Shown in pieces: positions 32,861 to 43,246 of a stretch of DNA of 64,000 bases. The stretch lies in contig MU006230.1 in NCBI GenBank assembly GCA_010093685.1, positions 790,013-854,012 on the forward strand, read 5' to 3'. Under the pieces are notes generated by a model, which made no database searches, was not told the DNA's origin, and worked only from the letters and a program-made list of their open reading frames with translations. Position numbers and translations under genes: made by a program. This DNA comes from Ophiobolus disseminans. Its lineage: Eukaryota > Ascomycota > Dothideomycetes > Pleosporales > Phaeosphaeriaceae. The number at the start of each line of letters is the position of its first letter. Position 1 is the stretch's first letter.

Positions 32861-33067
32861 ATGGGCTCTTTGTTCAGCAAATCCGCCGACATTGATCCTG
32901 ATGCAAAATTGGGATATAACCCCCACCGAGACGGACCTCCGAAACATGAGAACCAATATGGCTTTACTGGTAGCAGCCAACCTTACTGGCATTTTGGTGA
33001 TGGAGGCGGTGGACATGGCATGAGCTCAGGAGGAGGAGGTGATGGAGGAGGCGGTGGTGGATCTTAA
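32861..33067 (+). CDS. Small Gly-tailed protein, array member 1
   Basis: 68 residues, one exon. The start MGSLFSKS fits the N-myristoylation consensus (Gly2, Ser6). The middle is polar (DIDPDAKLGYNPHRDG...), followed by FGDGGGGHGMSSGGGGDGG and a Gly run to the end. The ATG follows an A/C-rich leader (ACTATCACA). No known family was recognised. The same layout (lipid-anchor-like start, short polar body, Gly/Asp/Ser tail) recurs in the next four genes on the same strand. Whether it is translated cannot be told from sequence alone, but the tail motif is shared with the others. Confidence 0.55.
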   Translation: MGSLFSKSADIDPDAKLGYNPHRDGPPKHENQYGFTGSSQPYWHFGDGGGGHGMSSGGGGDGGGGGGS

Positions 33068-33597
33068 GTCATTTGCTCCGTCGCCTTGACATGATGCACG
33101 TCGATCCTTTTTGTCATAGCTTGAAGAGTGGAGGTTTTGCCCGGGAGTCACGAGATACATTTGGACAGTTCTATGGAGGTAGAAATTGCGATTGTTGTAT
33201 CTCGTCCTTATAATTCGCGTTATATCCTATCTCCGCAACAGATGACCCACCTTGTCTTACACATTTACGTGTGTACTACACACGAGACAACCTGAGATAA
33301 TCACACTGATAGCCACGTGCTAGAACTTAGGACGCCCAATGTACCTAGGCTCGACACAGCCACATACAGAGTAAGCATGCGTCACATATCTCTCCAAGGC
33401 ACCCTTCTGATCTCACTACGCTCACGGCAACTTGTGATCATCATGAATGACTATTCATCTCACCAGCGACCACCTCTTAATTTGCATCAATCTTCAACGC
33501 TTGAAAGTATAACTTCACCAGAACTCTCAAATACACATTATCCGTAACACAACACAACAACACTCCATCGCAAAGTTACATCACTCGAAATACCATA
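33068..33597. other. Intergenic spacer within the Gly-rich array
   Basis: 530 bp; contains the promoter of array member 2 with an A/C-rich leader (AACACAACACAACAACAC). Nothing else recognised. Confidence 0.4.
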
Positions 33598-33876
33598 ATG
33601 GGCCTTTGCTTCTCCTCCACAGCACGCGAGCGAGCACGCAGTGAATACCGGAACGAGGCTCGCGTGCGCCAGAGTCAAGGAGGAGGAGGTCACAGTCACG
33701 GTCATGGTCCGCATAGCGGCGCATTCGGCACATATGGCGGCGGCTACGGTGGCGATTCTGGTGGAGATGGAGGGTACTCGGGAGGAGACTCTGGTGGTGG
33801 TGGAGGCGGAGGCGGAGATGGAGGTGGAGGAGGTGGAGGAGGTGGAGGAGGTGGAGGAGGTGGCGGAGGGTGTTAA
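33598..33876 (+). CDS. Small Gly-tailed protein, array member 2
   Basis: 92 residues, one exon. MGLCFSST combines a myristoylation-type Gly2/Ser6 with Cys4, the classic dual-acylation arrangement for plasma-membrane anchoring. The body is Arg-rich (RERARSEYRNEARVRQS), then SHGHGPHSG and a tail of GGDSGGDGGYSGGDSGG repeats ending in a pure Gly run and a C-terminal Cys. The Gly run is encoded by a GGTGGAGGA-type trinucleotide tract, so length variation is likely. Function unknown. Confidence 0.6.
   Translation: MGLCFSSTARERARSEYRNEARVRQSQGGGGHSHGHGPHSGAFGTYGGGYGGDSGGDGGYSGGDSGGGGGGGGDGGGGGGGGGGGGGGGGGC
33795..33870. repeat. GGN (glycine-codon) microsatellite in array member 2
   Basis: A tract of GGT/GGA/GGC codons, mostly GGAGGT and GGTGGAGGA units, encodes the Gly run. 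It is prone to slippage in steps of three bases, which would keep frame. Confidence 0.8.
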
Positions 33877-34438
33877 AAGTACCGTTTCATGTGAACAGCA
33901 TAATGATCCTGAGGATTTTGTAATTTGTCTACGTTCTGTTTGTAGAGTGATGTAGGAGGCACATCGGAGCAGATACTTATTGATCTCATTGACGGAGAGA
34001 GCTGGCAAGAGTGGCTTATCTAGCTAGAGTGTTAAGTTTGCTGGTAGCTTCTTGAGTGACTTTCCCCAGGGTCATTTGATATTTTCCCTCAGATTTCACA
34101 CGTGCGAAACTTTCCTCGAAATTCCCGATCCTTGCCGCAAAAGCCGCCTTGCGCACAGCGCCTAAGCCGAAAACGTGACCGTCTGTGAGGAAGGTGCCAT
34201 TGTACGCCCTGCGCAGCCACTGTCTGTGGTAGTACACAGTAAGTATCCACCACACCTATACATCCATTTACACATAAAAATACTTGAACTAACCCGCAAC
34301 CACTCCATTTTTTTTCAACCCGTCCAGCATTCACTTCCAAATTACAACGTTGTGCAAATCCTCAGTCACAACACCAACACTTCCCTTTCAAGATTTACTT
34401 ACTTCCAAGCGTGTATATCACACCGGAAAATCTTCAAC
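33877..34438. other. Intergenic spacer within the Gly-rich array
   Basis: 562 bp between members 2 and 3. A longer open frame runs into member 3 from 34175, but its first codons look like leader sequence; the ATG at 34439 is preferred. Confidence 0.4.
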
Positions 34439-34858
34439 ATGTGCATCAACCCCTGGTCCAAAGAAAACCGGGAGGCATACCAAAACGCAAAAGATATTCA
34501 AGCCGCACAAGCCGCCGCAGCGAGGAACTATCTCGCCAGTCAGAATGGCACACACAACGGTCCAAGGCAGACTGGATTAGCGATTAACCCTTCAACGCTC
34601 AACGGCCCGGCGAGCAACACGCCATACAAGAGTGGCGCAAGCATGAGCTACGCAAGCGCTGGGATGCAATCAGGAGACGACGATCCAACCGGAGGAGATA
34701 TTGGAGGGTTTGGATTGAGCAGTACGGCTGGCTTCGGAGGGGCGAGTTCTGCGGGAGGAGATGGTGGGATGAGTAGCGTTGGAGGAGGTGGCATGAGTAG
34801 CTCTGGAGGGGATGGAGGGATGAGCAGTGTTGGTGGTAGTGGATCTGGAGGAATTTAG
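34439..34858 (+). CDS. Small Gly-tailed protein, array member 3
   Basis: 139 residues, one exon, from the ATG at 34439 (MCINPWSKENREAY). The start has Cys2 instead of Gly2, so it could be palmitoylated but not myristoylated. Then come a helical Ala/Gln stretch (AKDIQAAQAAAARNYLAS), a Ser/Thr/Pro-rich body and a tail of GGMSS-type repeats (GGDGGMSSVGGGGMSSSGG...). GMSSGGG also occurs in member 1, which ties the genes together. Function unknown. Confidence 0.6.
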   Translation: MCINPWSKENREAYQNAKDIQAAQAAAARNYLASQNGTHNGPRQTGLAINPSTLNGPASNTPYKSGASMSYASAGMQSGDDDPTGGDIGGFGLSSTAGFGGASSAGGDGGMSSVGGGGMSSSGGDGGMSSVGGSGSGGI

Positions 34859-35181
34859 GTTCAAAGAAAGACACATGTGTTGCGCTTGTAGAGCGGTATG
34901 AAACACTCAAGCGATCTTGGTATGGGCTGTGAATAAATATCGATTTGTGTGTCTAGCTGTGTTCAATATGTTCCCCGAATGGCCAAGTTGATTCCTATGA
35001 ATGTCAAGTTCACATCAAAGAGACCGAACATTGACAAACATGCCCTATAAAATCCCCGCGCACCACCCCTCCCACATAAATCGTCCCTCGACATTCCCAT
35101 CATCTTACTTCCTCCCACCCAAGTACCTATCTCAACTAGTCCTTACATTCTCAACCAACATCCCCAATCTCATCAATCGCA
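34859..35181. other. Intergenic spacer within the Gly-rich array
   Basis: 323 bp; promoter and C/A-rich leader of member 4. Confidence 0.4.
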
Positions 35182-35507
35182 ATGGTCTTCTTCTCCAACC
35201 TCTTCAAGCGCAAACCAAAACCAGCCCCAGCCCCAGTACCAGAACCAGAACAAAAGCCACAAGCACGTTATTTCTACGATAGAAAATCGTCGGCACCTAC
35301 ACACACCGAACCGGCAAAGTCTGCAATGTCAACGCCAAAGACCAAATCGTCTGGCCGTCCCAGGAATCACTGCTTCAGCAGCCAGTCTTACGGAATCGAG
35401 ACGTAGCCTCGAGGCAACACGGCGGGGGGTATGTGGGTGACTATGGAGGTGGTGGAGGGTATGTAGGCGGCTGTGGAGGTGGAGGCGGTGGAAGTAGCGG
35501 AGATTGA
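35182..35507 (+). CDS. Small Gly-tailed protein, array member 4
   Basis: The unspliced frame from the ATG at 35182 stops at 35406 after 74 codons and has no Gly tail. Joining exon 35182-35235 to 35283-35507 over a 47-nt intron (donor GTACCA, acceptor GATAG) gives 92 residues: MVFFSNLFKRKPKPAPAP, then KIVGTYTHRTGKVCNV..., ending GGYVGDYGGGGGYVGG and a Gly/Ser tail. The donor is weak, so a frameshift in a decaying gene is the alternative. The N-terminus resembles member 5 (x-F-x-x-LFxRKxKP) but lacks Gly2 or Cys2, so an acyl anchor is not evident. Confidence 0.45.
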
Positions 35508-35741
35508 TGAAGGAAATTGTTGAATATGATGTGCGATTTGAATTGGGAAAGTGTGTGACACTGTTGTATCAGTAACATGTAGACGCATCTTCAATAGTCA
35601 GCCTTATAAAACCCCATACTTATTTCTTCTCCTCTTTTCTTACTAACTACCACACACGTCATCTAACATCCACATCCTCATCTACCCATACAACCATACA
35701 ACCACTCATACAACTACAACACAACACTTTACATACACACC

Positions 35742-36041
35742 ATGGGCATCTGCTTCGACCTCTTCTACAGACACAAATCGAAACCTGCTGCCAAACCTAT
35801 ATCCAACAACACCCGCCCCATAGCGGCGCCGAATACCAATCCCCCTTCCAGTCCATATGACTCGGTACAGGTAAACTGTAGGCATCGTAGGAACAACACC
35901 TCGGGCTATGTGTATGCTGATGGGATGTATCATGGCGGGGGCGGGGATGGGGGACATAGCGGGGGTGAGCATTGTGGAGGTGGAGGAGGGGACGGCGGCG
36001 GCGGCGGTGGTGGGGAAGGAGGGGGCGGAGGGGGCGGTTAG
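35742..36041 (+). CDS. Small Gly-tailed protein, array member 5
   Basis: 99 residues, one exon. MGICFDLF has Gly2 and Cys4 as in member 2, although residue 6 is Asp, unfavourable for myristoylation. The basic FYRHKSKPAAKP after it could support membrane binding. The body is Pro/Asn-rich; the tail reads GGGGDGGHSGGEHCGGGGGDGG and ends in Gly. Leader ACATACACACC before ATGG resembles member 2. Function unknown. Confidence 0.6.
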   Translation: MGICFDLFYRHKSKPAAKPISNNTRPIAAPNTNPPSSPYDSVQVNCRHRRNNTSGYVYADGMYHGGGGDGGHSGGEHCGGGGGDGGGGGGGEGGGGGGG

Positions 36042-36317
36042 GGTGATGGATGTGAGAGAGTAGTGCCGTACTCAAAACGTGGGTTGCGTTGGCTTCGAAT
36101 GTATTCGATGTCGGTTTGCGAGATTCTGAAGCTTGGCTATGGAATGTTAGTATATGACACTTCATTGCAGGGTAGTGACAGTGAGGAAGATGGTCATATT
36201 GAAGTGTTACTCACGCATATATGACACCTAACCACACCTCTATCCTCATACTGGAATTCTTGATACACACCAACATTACCTTTCCTATATCTACAGAGCC
36301 TTTGATAGGTCCTCAAC

Positions 36318-36686
36318 ATGGACGTCAACATGGAAGCCAAACGTGCCCGTTTCCTGGAACTCCTCAACCCCAACTGCCCACCGGGCAAACTGCGCTACAC
36401 GCCGCCTGCCCATAAAGCCGCCCAACTCAAAGTCGCACACGAAAAGAAAGTAGCCGCCGAACTCGCTGCTGCACAACTGCAGCACACCGCGCACCGCAGC
36501 AACCAGTATAGGGAGGCCCTCAAGCTTGCGAGCCGTAGCCACACGTTTGGTTCGGAAACGCAGCGGGAGATCGACGACGTAATCAATAGGACACGCGAGA
36601 CAAAGAAGCATATTGTGTATGACCGTAGGGGTCGACAAAGTGATTTCCAAGTGGTGGATCGTGAGAAGGAAGACGAATTGGAGTGA
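36318..36686 (+). CDS. Small charged helical protein, unknown
   Basis: 122 residues, one exon (MDVNMEAKRARFLELLNP...). It is rich in Lys, Arg, Glu, Ala and Gln and predicted mostly helical (HEKKVAAELAAAQLQHTAH). It has no Gly tail and no acylation-type start, so it is not an array member. No family recognised. It converges on the GH47 gene. Confidence 0.5.
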   Translation: MDVNMEAKRARFLELLNPNCPPGKLRYTPPAHKAAQLKVAHEKKVAAELAAAQLQHTAHRSNQYREALKLASRSHTFGSETQREIDDVINRTRETKKHIVYDRRGRQSDFQVVDREKEDELE

Positions 36687-36950
36687 AGGGGTATGAGAGA
36701 CCAGGCGATGACGATGACGAATGTGCTTGTAGAATTTTGTGTATTATGATGTTCGAGTCTTTTATTCAAAGAGCGGTCCGTGATGTTGTTACGCACCTTG
36801 TGACTCCTGCGATTCCTGCGGTGTTGCTCGCTCGGCCGTGCTTCTAAATATCGAATATGCTTGATTGTGCCGCGAATCAGCGTAGGCATCGCTACGCCTG
36901 TTGTGTAGTGTCCGAGTCACGATTCTGACATTGTGCTTTTGTGTCGTGCT

Positions 36951-38654
36951 TCATCGTATCATCCTGAACGGATGTCCTTCTGTGCTGAAGACCCAGGTAT
37001 CCAGACTCGCAGTCTCCACGTCCGTGAAGGTAAGCCATAGGTATTTCAACGTCTCGGAGGCCCAAAAGCTCTCTTGCATGTCCACCCAGTTGTCCTCGCT
37101 TTTGGCCTGCCAGACGTCGGCCAATTGTGCGTATCCGTACGGTGCTTTGCAGTGCTCTTCCATGGCTGCAAAGGCCTCCCATGCCCATTCGCGGTACCTT
37201 TGTTCGCCTGTGATACGCCATGCATAGAAAAGTGACTCTACGTACTCGGGCCGGCCTTTGTATGCTGGTTCTGTGCTCCATATGCCTGATTTTGTCCATT
37301 CCTCTTTCTGACGCTCGGTTGTTGGTGCAAATCGCGGCTCGTCGTAGCTGAACTTGGGTGTCCATGACCATGTCTCCGGCCCTATCTTTGTCGTTGTTGA
37401 GGTATAGATGTGACGGCAGCCTTCGAGTAGAGCAAGCGCGAAGGTGCGAAGAGACGGCTGATTATATTGTTGTGAGGCGAGCAGAATGGTGCCTGGCGCA
37501 AAACACGCTAGATGTCCTTGCTGGTTGTGGTATTCCTCGCCGTTCTGGCGACCGATGAACAGGTGCTGCATGATATGGTTGGGTGCTGATGCTGAGCGGG
37601 AGCCGAGGTACTTGCGCAGGGAGTAGGCAGAATCGAGGAAGCGTTTCTTGTAGAGACTGAGGTGTGGATCTGTTGGAGGAGAGAGTAAGGTTATCTTGAA
37701 CAGGTACTCGTAGTATGAATCATGGCCGCCATCCCAGTGTCTTGCACGAGCCACTGGAGAGCCATTCATGATGTCTATGGGCGCATCCACCATTCCTGGC
37801 CATGGGCTCACCCATTTGGACCATACAAGGGGGGCCCATGCCAGCGTAGAGTTCTTTGCGAAGATGTAAGCGCCCGTCATCCGAGTCAACACGCGGTTCT
37901 CGAGTATAGATGAGCCGGTGCGTGCAGGTCCGATGACCGGATGGTCGTATTCGCGTTTATTTGGGTCGTCGCTAAACACGAAAGTAGGGTTCGGTTCGCC
38001 TTGCTCTGTCTCGAAATCGACTCGTGGCCAAGGCATTCCGGTTGGTGTATCGTATGCAGGCGCAAGCTTCTGTGCAAGAGTAACAGCATGTTCGAGTATG
38101 AGGTCGCGTGCCTCGTCATGTAGGACGTCTTGCGGGATGAGCCCGGCATCGTAGAGGTCCACAATGGACAACATCCCGCCCAGATATCGAATGGTCGTCT
38201 CGAATGGGTCCACGAGGTCGTCGGCAACGGTGAAGTCGATGCCCAGAATGTGCTCGATGGAATGCGACAGTTCGTCCCACAGCCCCATTAAGACCAAAGT
38301 ACTTGCCGAGTCTACGATGAAGGCTCCCCAGCCATTCCTAGATGACGAGCCCTTCCCGGATACTGGTAGGATGTCGTCGTAGCCCCAAGCATTCTCTCTA
38401 TACTTTCTGAAGGTATACCTCATGGCATCTCGCACCTTATCCGCCCTCTTCTCGTGCGCCTTTCCTGTCCCATTCCATTGTGTATATTGGATGTGTGCGC
38501 CAACGGGCGTCGTATACGGCAAATGTACTGTAGGGTGCTGGAACTCTTTGATAATCAGGTAGAGCGTGATGACGAGTACAGCAGCGAGGAGTTTGAACGA
38601 CGACTGGGGATTGCGCTCGAGTTTTGACTTGCCCCAGCGGCGAAAGCCGGGCAT
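36951..38654 (-). CDS. GH47 class I alpha-1,2-mannosidase
   Basis: One exon of 567 residues from the ATG at 38654; the frame continues upstream only to a TTG. The start is cytosolic and basic, followed by a signal anchor at about residues 20-36 (FKLLAAVLVITLYLIIK), so it is type II in the ER or Golgi. GH47 marks are YRENAWGYDDILPVSGKGSSS, FIVDSASTLVLMG, FETTIRYLGGMLS, ARHWDGGHDSYYEYL, HLACFAPGTI, RPEYVESLFYAWRITG and a final TEGHPFR, which carries the threonine that binds calcium. The family trims mannose from N-glycans. It cannot be told here whether it is the ER Mns1 type or a Golgi/ERAD type. Confidence 0.93.
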   Translation of the reverse strand: MPGFRRWGKSKLERNPQSSFKLLAAVLVITLYLIIKEFQHPTVHLPYTTPVGAHIQYTQWNGTGKAHEKRADKVRDAMRYTFRKYRENAWGYDDILPVSGKGSSSRNGWGAFIVDSASTLVLMGLWDELSHSIEHILGIDFTVADDLVDPFETTIRYLGGMLSIVDLYDAGLIPQDVLHDEARDLILEHAVTLAQKLAPAYDTPTGMPWPRVDFETEQGEPNPTFVFSDDPNKREYDHPVIGPARTGSSILENRVLTRMTGAYIFAKNSTLAWAPLVWSKWVSPWPGMVDAPIDIMNGSPVARARHWDGGHDSYYEYLFKITLLSPPTDPHLSLYKKRFLDSAYSLRKYLGSRSASAPNHIMQHLFIGRQNGEEYHNQQGHLACFAPGTILLASQQYNQPSLRTFALALLEGCRHIYTSTTTKIGPETWSWTPKFSYDEPRFAPTTERQKEEWTKSGIWSTEPAYKGRPEYVESLFYAWRITGEQRYREWAWEAFAAMEEHCKAPYGYAQLADVWQAKSEDNWVDMQESFWASETLKYLWLTFTDVETASLDTWVFSTEGHPFRMIR

Positions 38655-39020
38655 AGTTGGACGTGTGTAGGGCTGCAACGGTGGGCGAGCTCAGGCGGGT
38701 AATAACGGCGGCGGCATTTGTTCGTTATGGATGTGCGGAGGTGCGGAGGTGTCGAGGTCGTGGTGAAGGTTGCGAGCGCTACGACGCCATAGTTTGCGGG
38801 TATAGGCGGTGCTAGGGACAGTAAAGGCCCTATAAGTAATGTCACAAGCCTTCCTACAAGCAGAAGTTCGCAGAGTCGTGCATTGGTCTCAACAACGGTA
38901 CGCCTGTCATCGCGCATTTTGCGGAGAACTGGCGTCCTTGGCATTCAAGTCCGTCATCCCCTGCCAAACATTTCCACACTCTCAACGCCCCCACCCAATT
39001 GCAGCACAACACTCGCCAAA
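38655..39020. promoter_or_regulatory. Divergent promoter region (GH47 / small TM protein)
   Basis: 366 bp between two divergent start codons; no specific site recognised. Confidence 0.4.
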
Positions 39021-39270
39021 ATGGCAGTCTGGAAGTGAGTACACCGACATCCTCAATTGGAATCATCTGACATTATTTAGCTGGTACAAAGGCATTACGC
39101 CCAAAACACGCGTCTTCATCGGCGTCGGCATCATGGCATATGCTGGCTTGGGCCTCTTCCTGTCCGACAAAGCCGAAGAGAAGTTCGGCCTCACCCCCAC
39201 CGAGAAAGACCACGAGGAGCTTCGAAACGCGCTGCCCAAAATTACAACTGTCGAAAGACCCGACCGATGA
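39021..39270 (+). CDS. Small single-span membrane protein, possibly mitochondrial
   Basis: A 14-nt first exon (39021-39034) joins 39081-39270 over a 46-nt intron (GTGAGT..TTTAG) to give 67 residues starting MAVWNWYKGITPKTR. A hydrophobic helix (VFIGVGIMAYAGLGLFLSD) follows, then a charged tail (EEKFGLTPTEKDHEELRNALPKI). The size, basic start and single helix resemble small accessory proteins of the inner mitochondrial membrane; that is a guess from layout only. The unspliced upstream frame is not needed. Confidence 0.65.
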
Positions 39271-40545
39271 TCGTTATGCTGCATGAATCGCGATGATCAA
39301 CCACAATGAGACAACATGGTGCTACCCTCACGATTCAGCGACTACCATGACTGTGAAATACAACTCAAGCACCTCGCCACAAGCCCACAATCGGACGTCC
39401 GAGTTACAAATGCCCCATTTTGAGAAGTGGACAATCTACGTGCCTACTGAAAAGAGCATGTAGAATGCGTAAATCGAACAATGTTTCTCTGAGGATTTCG
39501 CCGCACCCATCTGCCAATGAATCCACCCAGCGGCACATAAATTAGGAGCTGTCGTTCACCGTTGTTGGACTCAGTCTACATGACCTTGAACATAGAGACA
39601 ATGTGGCTATCTTGATAGGCTGCTAGTTACTTAATGCGTGCCGAGCAAGATACAGTCTCGTTTCAAAACATGGCGCGAGTGTCAATTCTAAGCTATACGC
39701 TATGTGTAGCCCGCATGCAGGACTAGAGATTTGCTGGTATGATCGAGCAAAGTGTTGAAGGCGGGTCGGTGGGCTCTCCTATAAATGAACTGACAAGTTC
39801 TGTCTGCCCTGCGTAGTTGTGCTGGGGATCCTGTCAATGTCCATGGTAATGAACGGCGAGAGGTGAGCCGTTCTTGAACTCCAGTCCAATTGAGCTCCTC
39901 CTATTTCAATTATTCCTCCAACGATCACAGTTGTTCAGCCTTGTCCACCGAGCCAGCACACGCAATGTACGAGTGACTACTGGCTTGGCGGTTACCTAAC
40001 TCCGCCGGACCTGCAATATCGACTTCAGCCTTGACATCCCAACACTTCAAATCTACATAATTGCACATAGTTTAGGAGCGATCAGCCCCTGCGGTGATTT
40101 CCAGAGCCTACTCTGTCCGTTAGAATGGATATAAAGTTGCTGCTGGAACCCCGCAGTGCAACCGACTCAGCTAGCAGCTACGATGCAACTGTGAATACCG
40201 CGAACAAAGAAAATGGTCCGGTGGTAGTGATCGTGTTATAAACAAAAATGACGTCCCGGCTGGGGAGTGGCAAGGTTCGTCCAAAATGAAAGGCCAGTCC
40301 GATGTTTCAGCAGTGTGTAACTACTTGAACAGCACCGGCACCAGTATCTCAGGCAGCGATTCCTTCGACAGCTGAATATCCGCACAGCTGCGATCGCTGC
40401 CATTTTAAAAACACAATAGTATGTTCTGTGGTTCATATGGCTGTATGCTCTGCTCTAACTAGGATAGTGCGACAAGAACGACCCATGCAGGCGATGCGAG
40501 GCTGATAAAGCAGTCTGCTTTTTCAATATAACGGAACCCCGATCG
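39271..40545. other. Gene-free stretch
   Basis: 1.27 kb with no recognised coding sequence or repeat on either strand. It separates the conserved block from the decayed HET gene. Confidence 0.5.
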
Positions 40546-42794
40546 ATGAGCTCGAGAAGTGGACCAACAGCCGATGCCCGAGATAATCAAGCTATTCAAG
40601 AGGCGCTCGATGAAAGAGGAAGGAGCAGACGCCGAGAAACATCTCCTGCATTGTTTCAACACAATGCAAGATCAGCTGATAGTTCTCCCGGCTCACAATT
40701 CTATCACAGCGAATCGGAGAAGGAAAGGCCTCCCGAACCTCCGCCACAGTACCAGTATGCTGCAATCGCAACGACTGAGATCAGGCTCCTCCGAATCTCA
40801 CCTGGGAAGAAGAAAGATCCACTCTTCTGCACTCTGAAGGCCATTGAACTGCAAACGATAAAAGCTTCACTACTCAACTTCCAGGCGCTATCATATGCTT
40901 GGGGCTCTGGTCCCGTGTGTGATCGCATCCTTCTCAACAACACTGTGCCCCGGAATCTAGGATGCCAAACACAAAATCCTATAGCTCGCGTTGACGCTCA
41001 AACACCACATCTGCCATTTGAAATTCGAAATAATCTACATAACGCTCTTGAACGCATCCGCGAAGAAGACGCATATGTTTGGATATGGATAGACGCTATC
41101 TGTATTGACTAGAACAATAATTTTGAGAAAAGCCATCAACTACCAAGGATGTTGGAGATTTACTCAAGCGCTTGGAACGTTATTGTTTGGCTGGGGGAAC
41201 CCCAATCCGGACCGTGGGACGAGTCAAGCGCAGAAGACACACACTCGGCGTTGAGTTTTTATCCCCAAGCTTCTCAACTTAAAGTTCTGGACTCTATAGT
41301 ACAAACTAAGAACTTCGACCACACTATTCTCACGTCTTGGAAGGATTTTGGAGATTTAATATGTGCTGCTTGGTTCAAGCGTCGCTGGGTAAGGCACTTT
41401 GTGTGGCGACTCTGAGGCACACGCTGACATAACATTGCTGTGTCTAGGTAATTCAAGAAGTGGCTTGTGCGAGAAGATGTACCGTCCGGATTGGAGTTCA
41501 TGTCATAAGCTGGATCGACTTCATGGATGCCGTGGAACTCTTCTTGGACAACTTCGACCGTGTCCAGGAACTTATCGAAGCGGTACCCGCCCACGGAACA
41601 TGGTTTGTTTGGGCCACATGTGTTAAAATGTCTGGGGCAGGACCTTTGTTGGAACTATCGCGAAGGATCTTTCACAAGAGTCAGGATTCATGTACGCTTA
41701 CCAAGACGATGGACTAGGAGTCACTTGTCTCATCAGCAACAAATTTCGAGGTTACGGACAATCGAGATACGATTTTATCTCTGCTACACCTTGCTAACGA
41801 TATCGATGACGGTTCCTACTCTTCAAGCGAGTTGCTTAATGAGAGCTTTATATTCGGTGGCGACTACTCTTGCAACACGGTAGAGATCTACCAGGAGTTC
41901 GTTCAATACTGCATCCAGAAGTCAGATTCACTGAACATAATCTGTCGGCCCTGGGTGACCTGTTCTGCCATTGAACTTGCACTGGATGCAGCGTCGGATG
42001 ACAAGGTTTTGCCAAGCTGGATAGGAATCGCAAACCCAAGGCGTAGTTTGGCTCTACTTGGGGAGCCAGGAGCACGTGTCTACGGTGCGTCCCGTGGATT
42101 CGAAGTGAAGTGGCAAAAGCAGCAACAGGTATTGGAGGCGGACGGCTTGGTTCAAGGCACAATTGAACATTTGCCCAATCAGATGACTTAGTTTAACATT
42201 TTCAAAAAATTTCTCCAGACACTGGGCTGGACTGGCACACTAGATGACAGGTTACCCGATAGACTTTGGAGATCACTGGTTGTAAATCGCACTGTTGATC
42301 ATAAAATGCCGCCTGACTGGTATCGCAGAGCTTGTGCGCTCGCACTCACGAGATTGGACCATGCTGGTGGCCTCAAAATGGCGGGATATACAACTAGCTC
42401 CATGGCAAGTCTTCCGGGCACGGTGGCTGAATACCTCAAACGTATGAGAGAAGTAACGCAACGCCGAAAGATCTTCCGCTTCCTCTCGGTAGACTCCACT
42501 TCTGGTAGATCAGAGACAACTCAAGCACCACATATCAATCTTGGTAGTCATGCGCATGACAATATAGGAATTGGTGCACCGGACATGCTCGAAGACGACT
42601 TTGTCTGCATCCTTTTTGGGTGTTCAGTACCTGTCATTCTACGGCGATTATCCACCCTATCCTTAGCTCCAAACACCTGGGATGTCAAGCTAGTGGGCGA
42701 CGCATAAGTTCACGATCGTATGGCAGGAGAGACGTTCATCGGTATGACCAAAGACGAAGTCAAACAAAGAACGATGACTTTCGGGATCCACTGA
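40546..42794 (+). pseudogene. HET-domain (heterokaryon incompatibility) gene inactivated by nonsense mutations
   Basis: Coding sequence for a HET protein can be followed in one frame across 2.2 kb when a 58-nt intron (41391-41448, GTAAGG..CTAG) is removed. HET landmarks are FQALSYAWG, YVWIWIDAICID, MLEIYSSAWNVIVWLGEP, FKRRW joined to VIQEVACA, and the late DNRDTILSLLHLA. Four in-frame stops break it: TAG at 41110 (directly after ICID, where family members have Gln), TAG at 41715, TAG at 42189 and TAA at 42705. Coding resumes in the same frame after each and ends with TGA at 42792. No frameshift is needed. Most likely a recently killed gene. Confidence 0.8.
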
Positions 42795-43246
42795 GCGCCG
42801 AACTTGCGGGGCAATGTTCAAGCTTCCATTCGAATGGGACCTGCGTGTCCTATCCCGACATCCATCCTCGGCGCTTACTCTATCAGCGTAATCTCGCGCT
42901 AATCTTCGACGTCGGATGTCGATTCACGATACCCCTTATTGACTAGCCGCAACCGTGATAATCAGGCTCTCCAGTCCCGTCACACTGTCAACGTTTTCTT
43001 CGGCCCGCACTGAACTCGGTGACCATCTCACTACACTCGGAACTAGAAACGTCGAGGTATGCCACATCGTGGCCCAGACATCACTTATCGTCAAGGAAAC
43101 CAATTTCTACGATGTGTAGACCGGGATGGAAACTAGAAACGCATAAGCTTGTGGCACGCAAGATAGCAACGATCAAAGAACACCATCATCGTATTTCCCA
43201 CTATACACAGATATTCAACATGCGCACCGCACAGATTCTTCCTGTC
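42795..43246. other. Intergenic region
   Basis: 452 bp between the HET pseudogene and the stop of the next minus-strand gene; nothing recognised. Confidence 0.4.

Noticed and set aside
32861..36041. Gly-rich array as hydrophobins or antifreeze/secreted Gly-rich peptides
   Set aside because: None has a signal peptide or the eight-cysteine hydrophobin pattern.
36318..36686. Sixth member of the Gly-rich array
   Set aside because: It lacks both the anchor-like start and the Gly tail.
40546..42794. Programmed stop-codon readthrough in the HET gene
   Set aside because: Four stops with different following bases and no known fungal recoding context; pseudogene is simpler.
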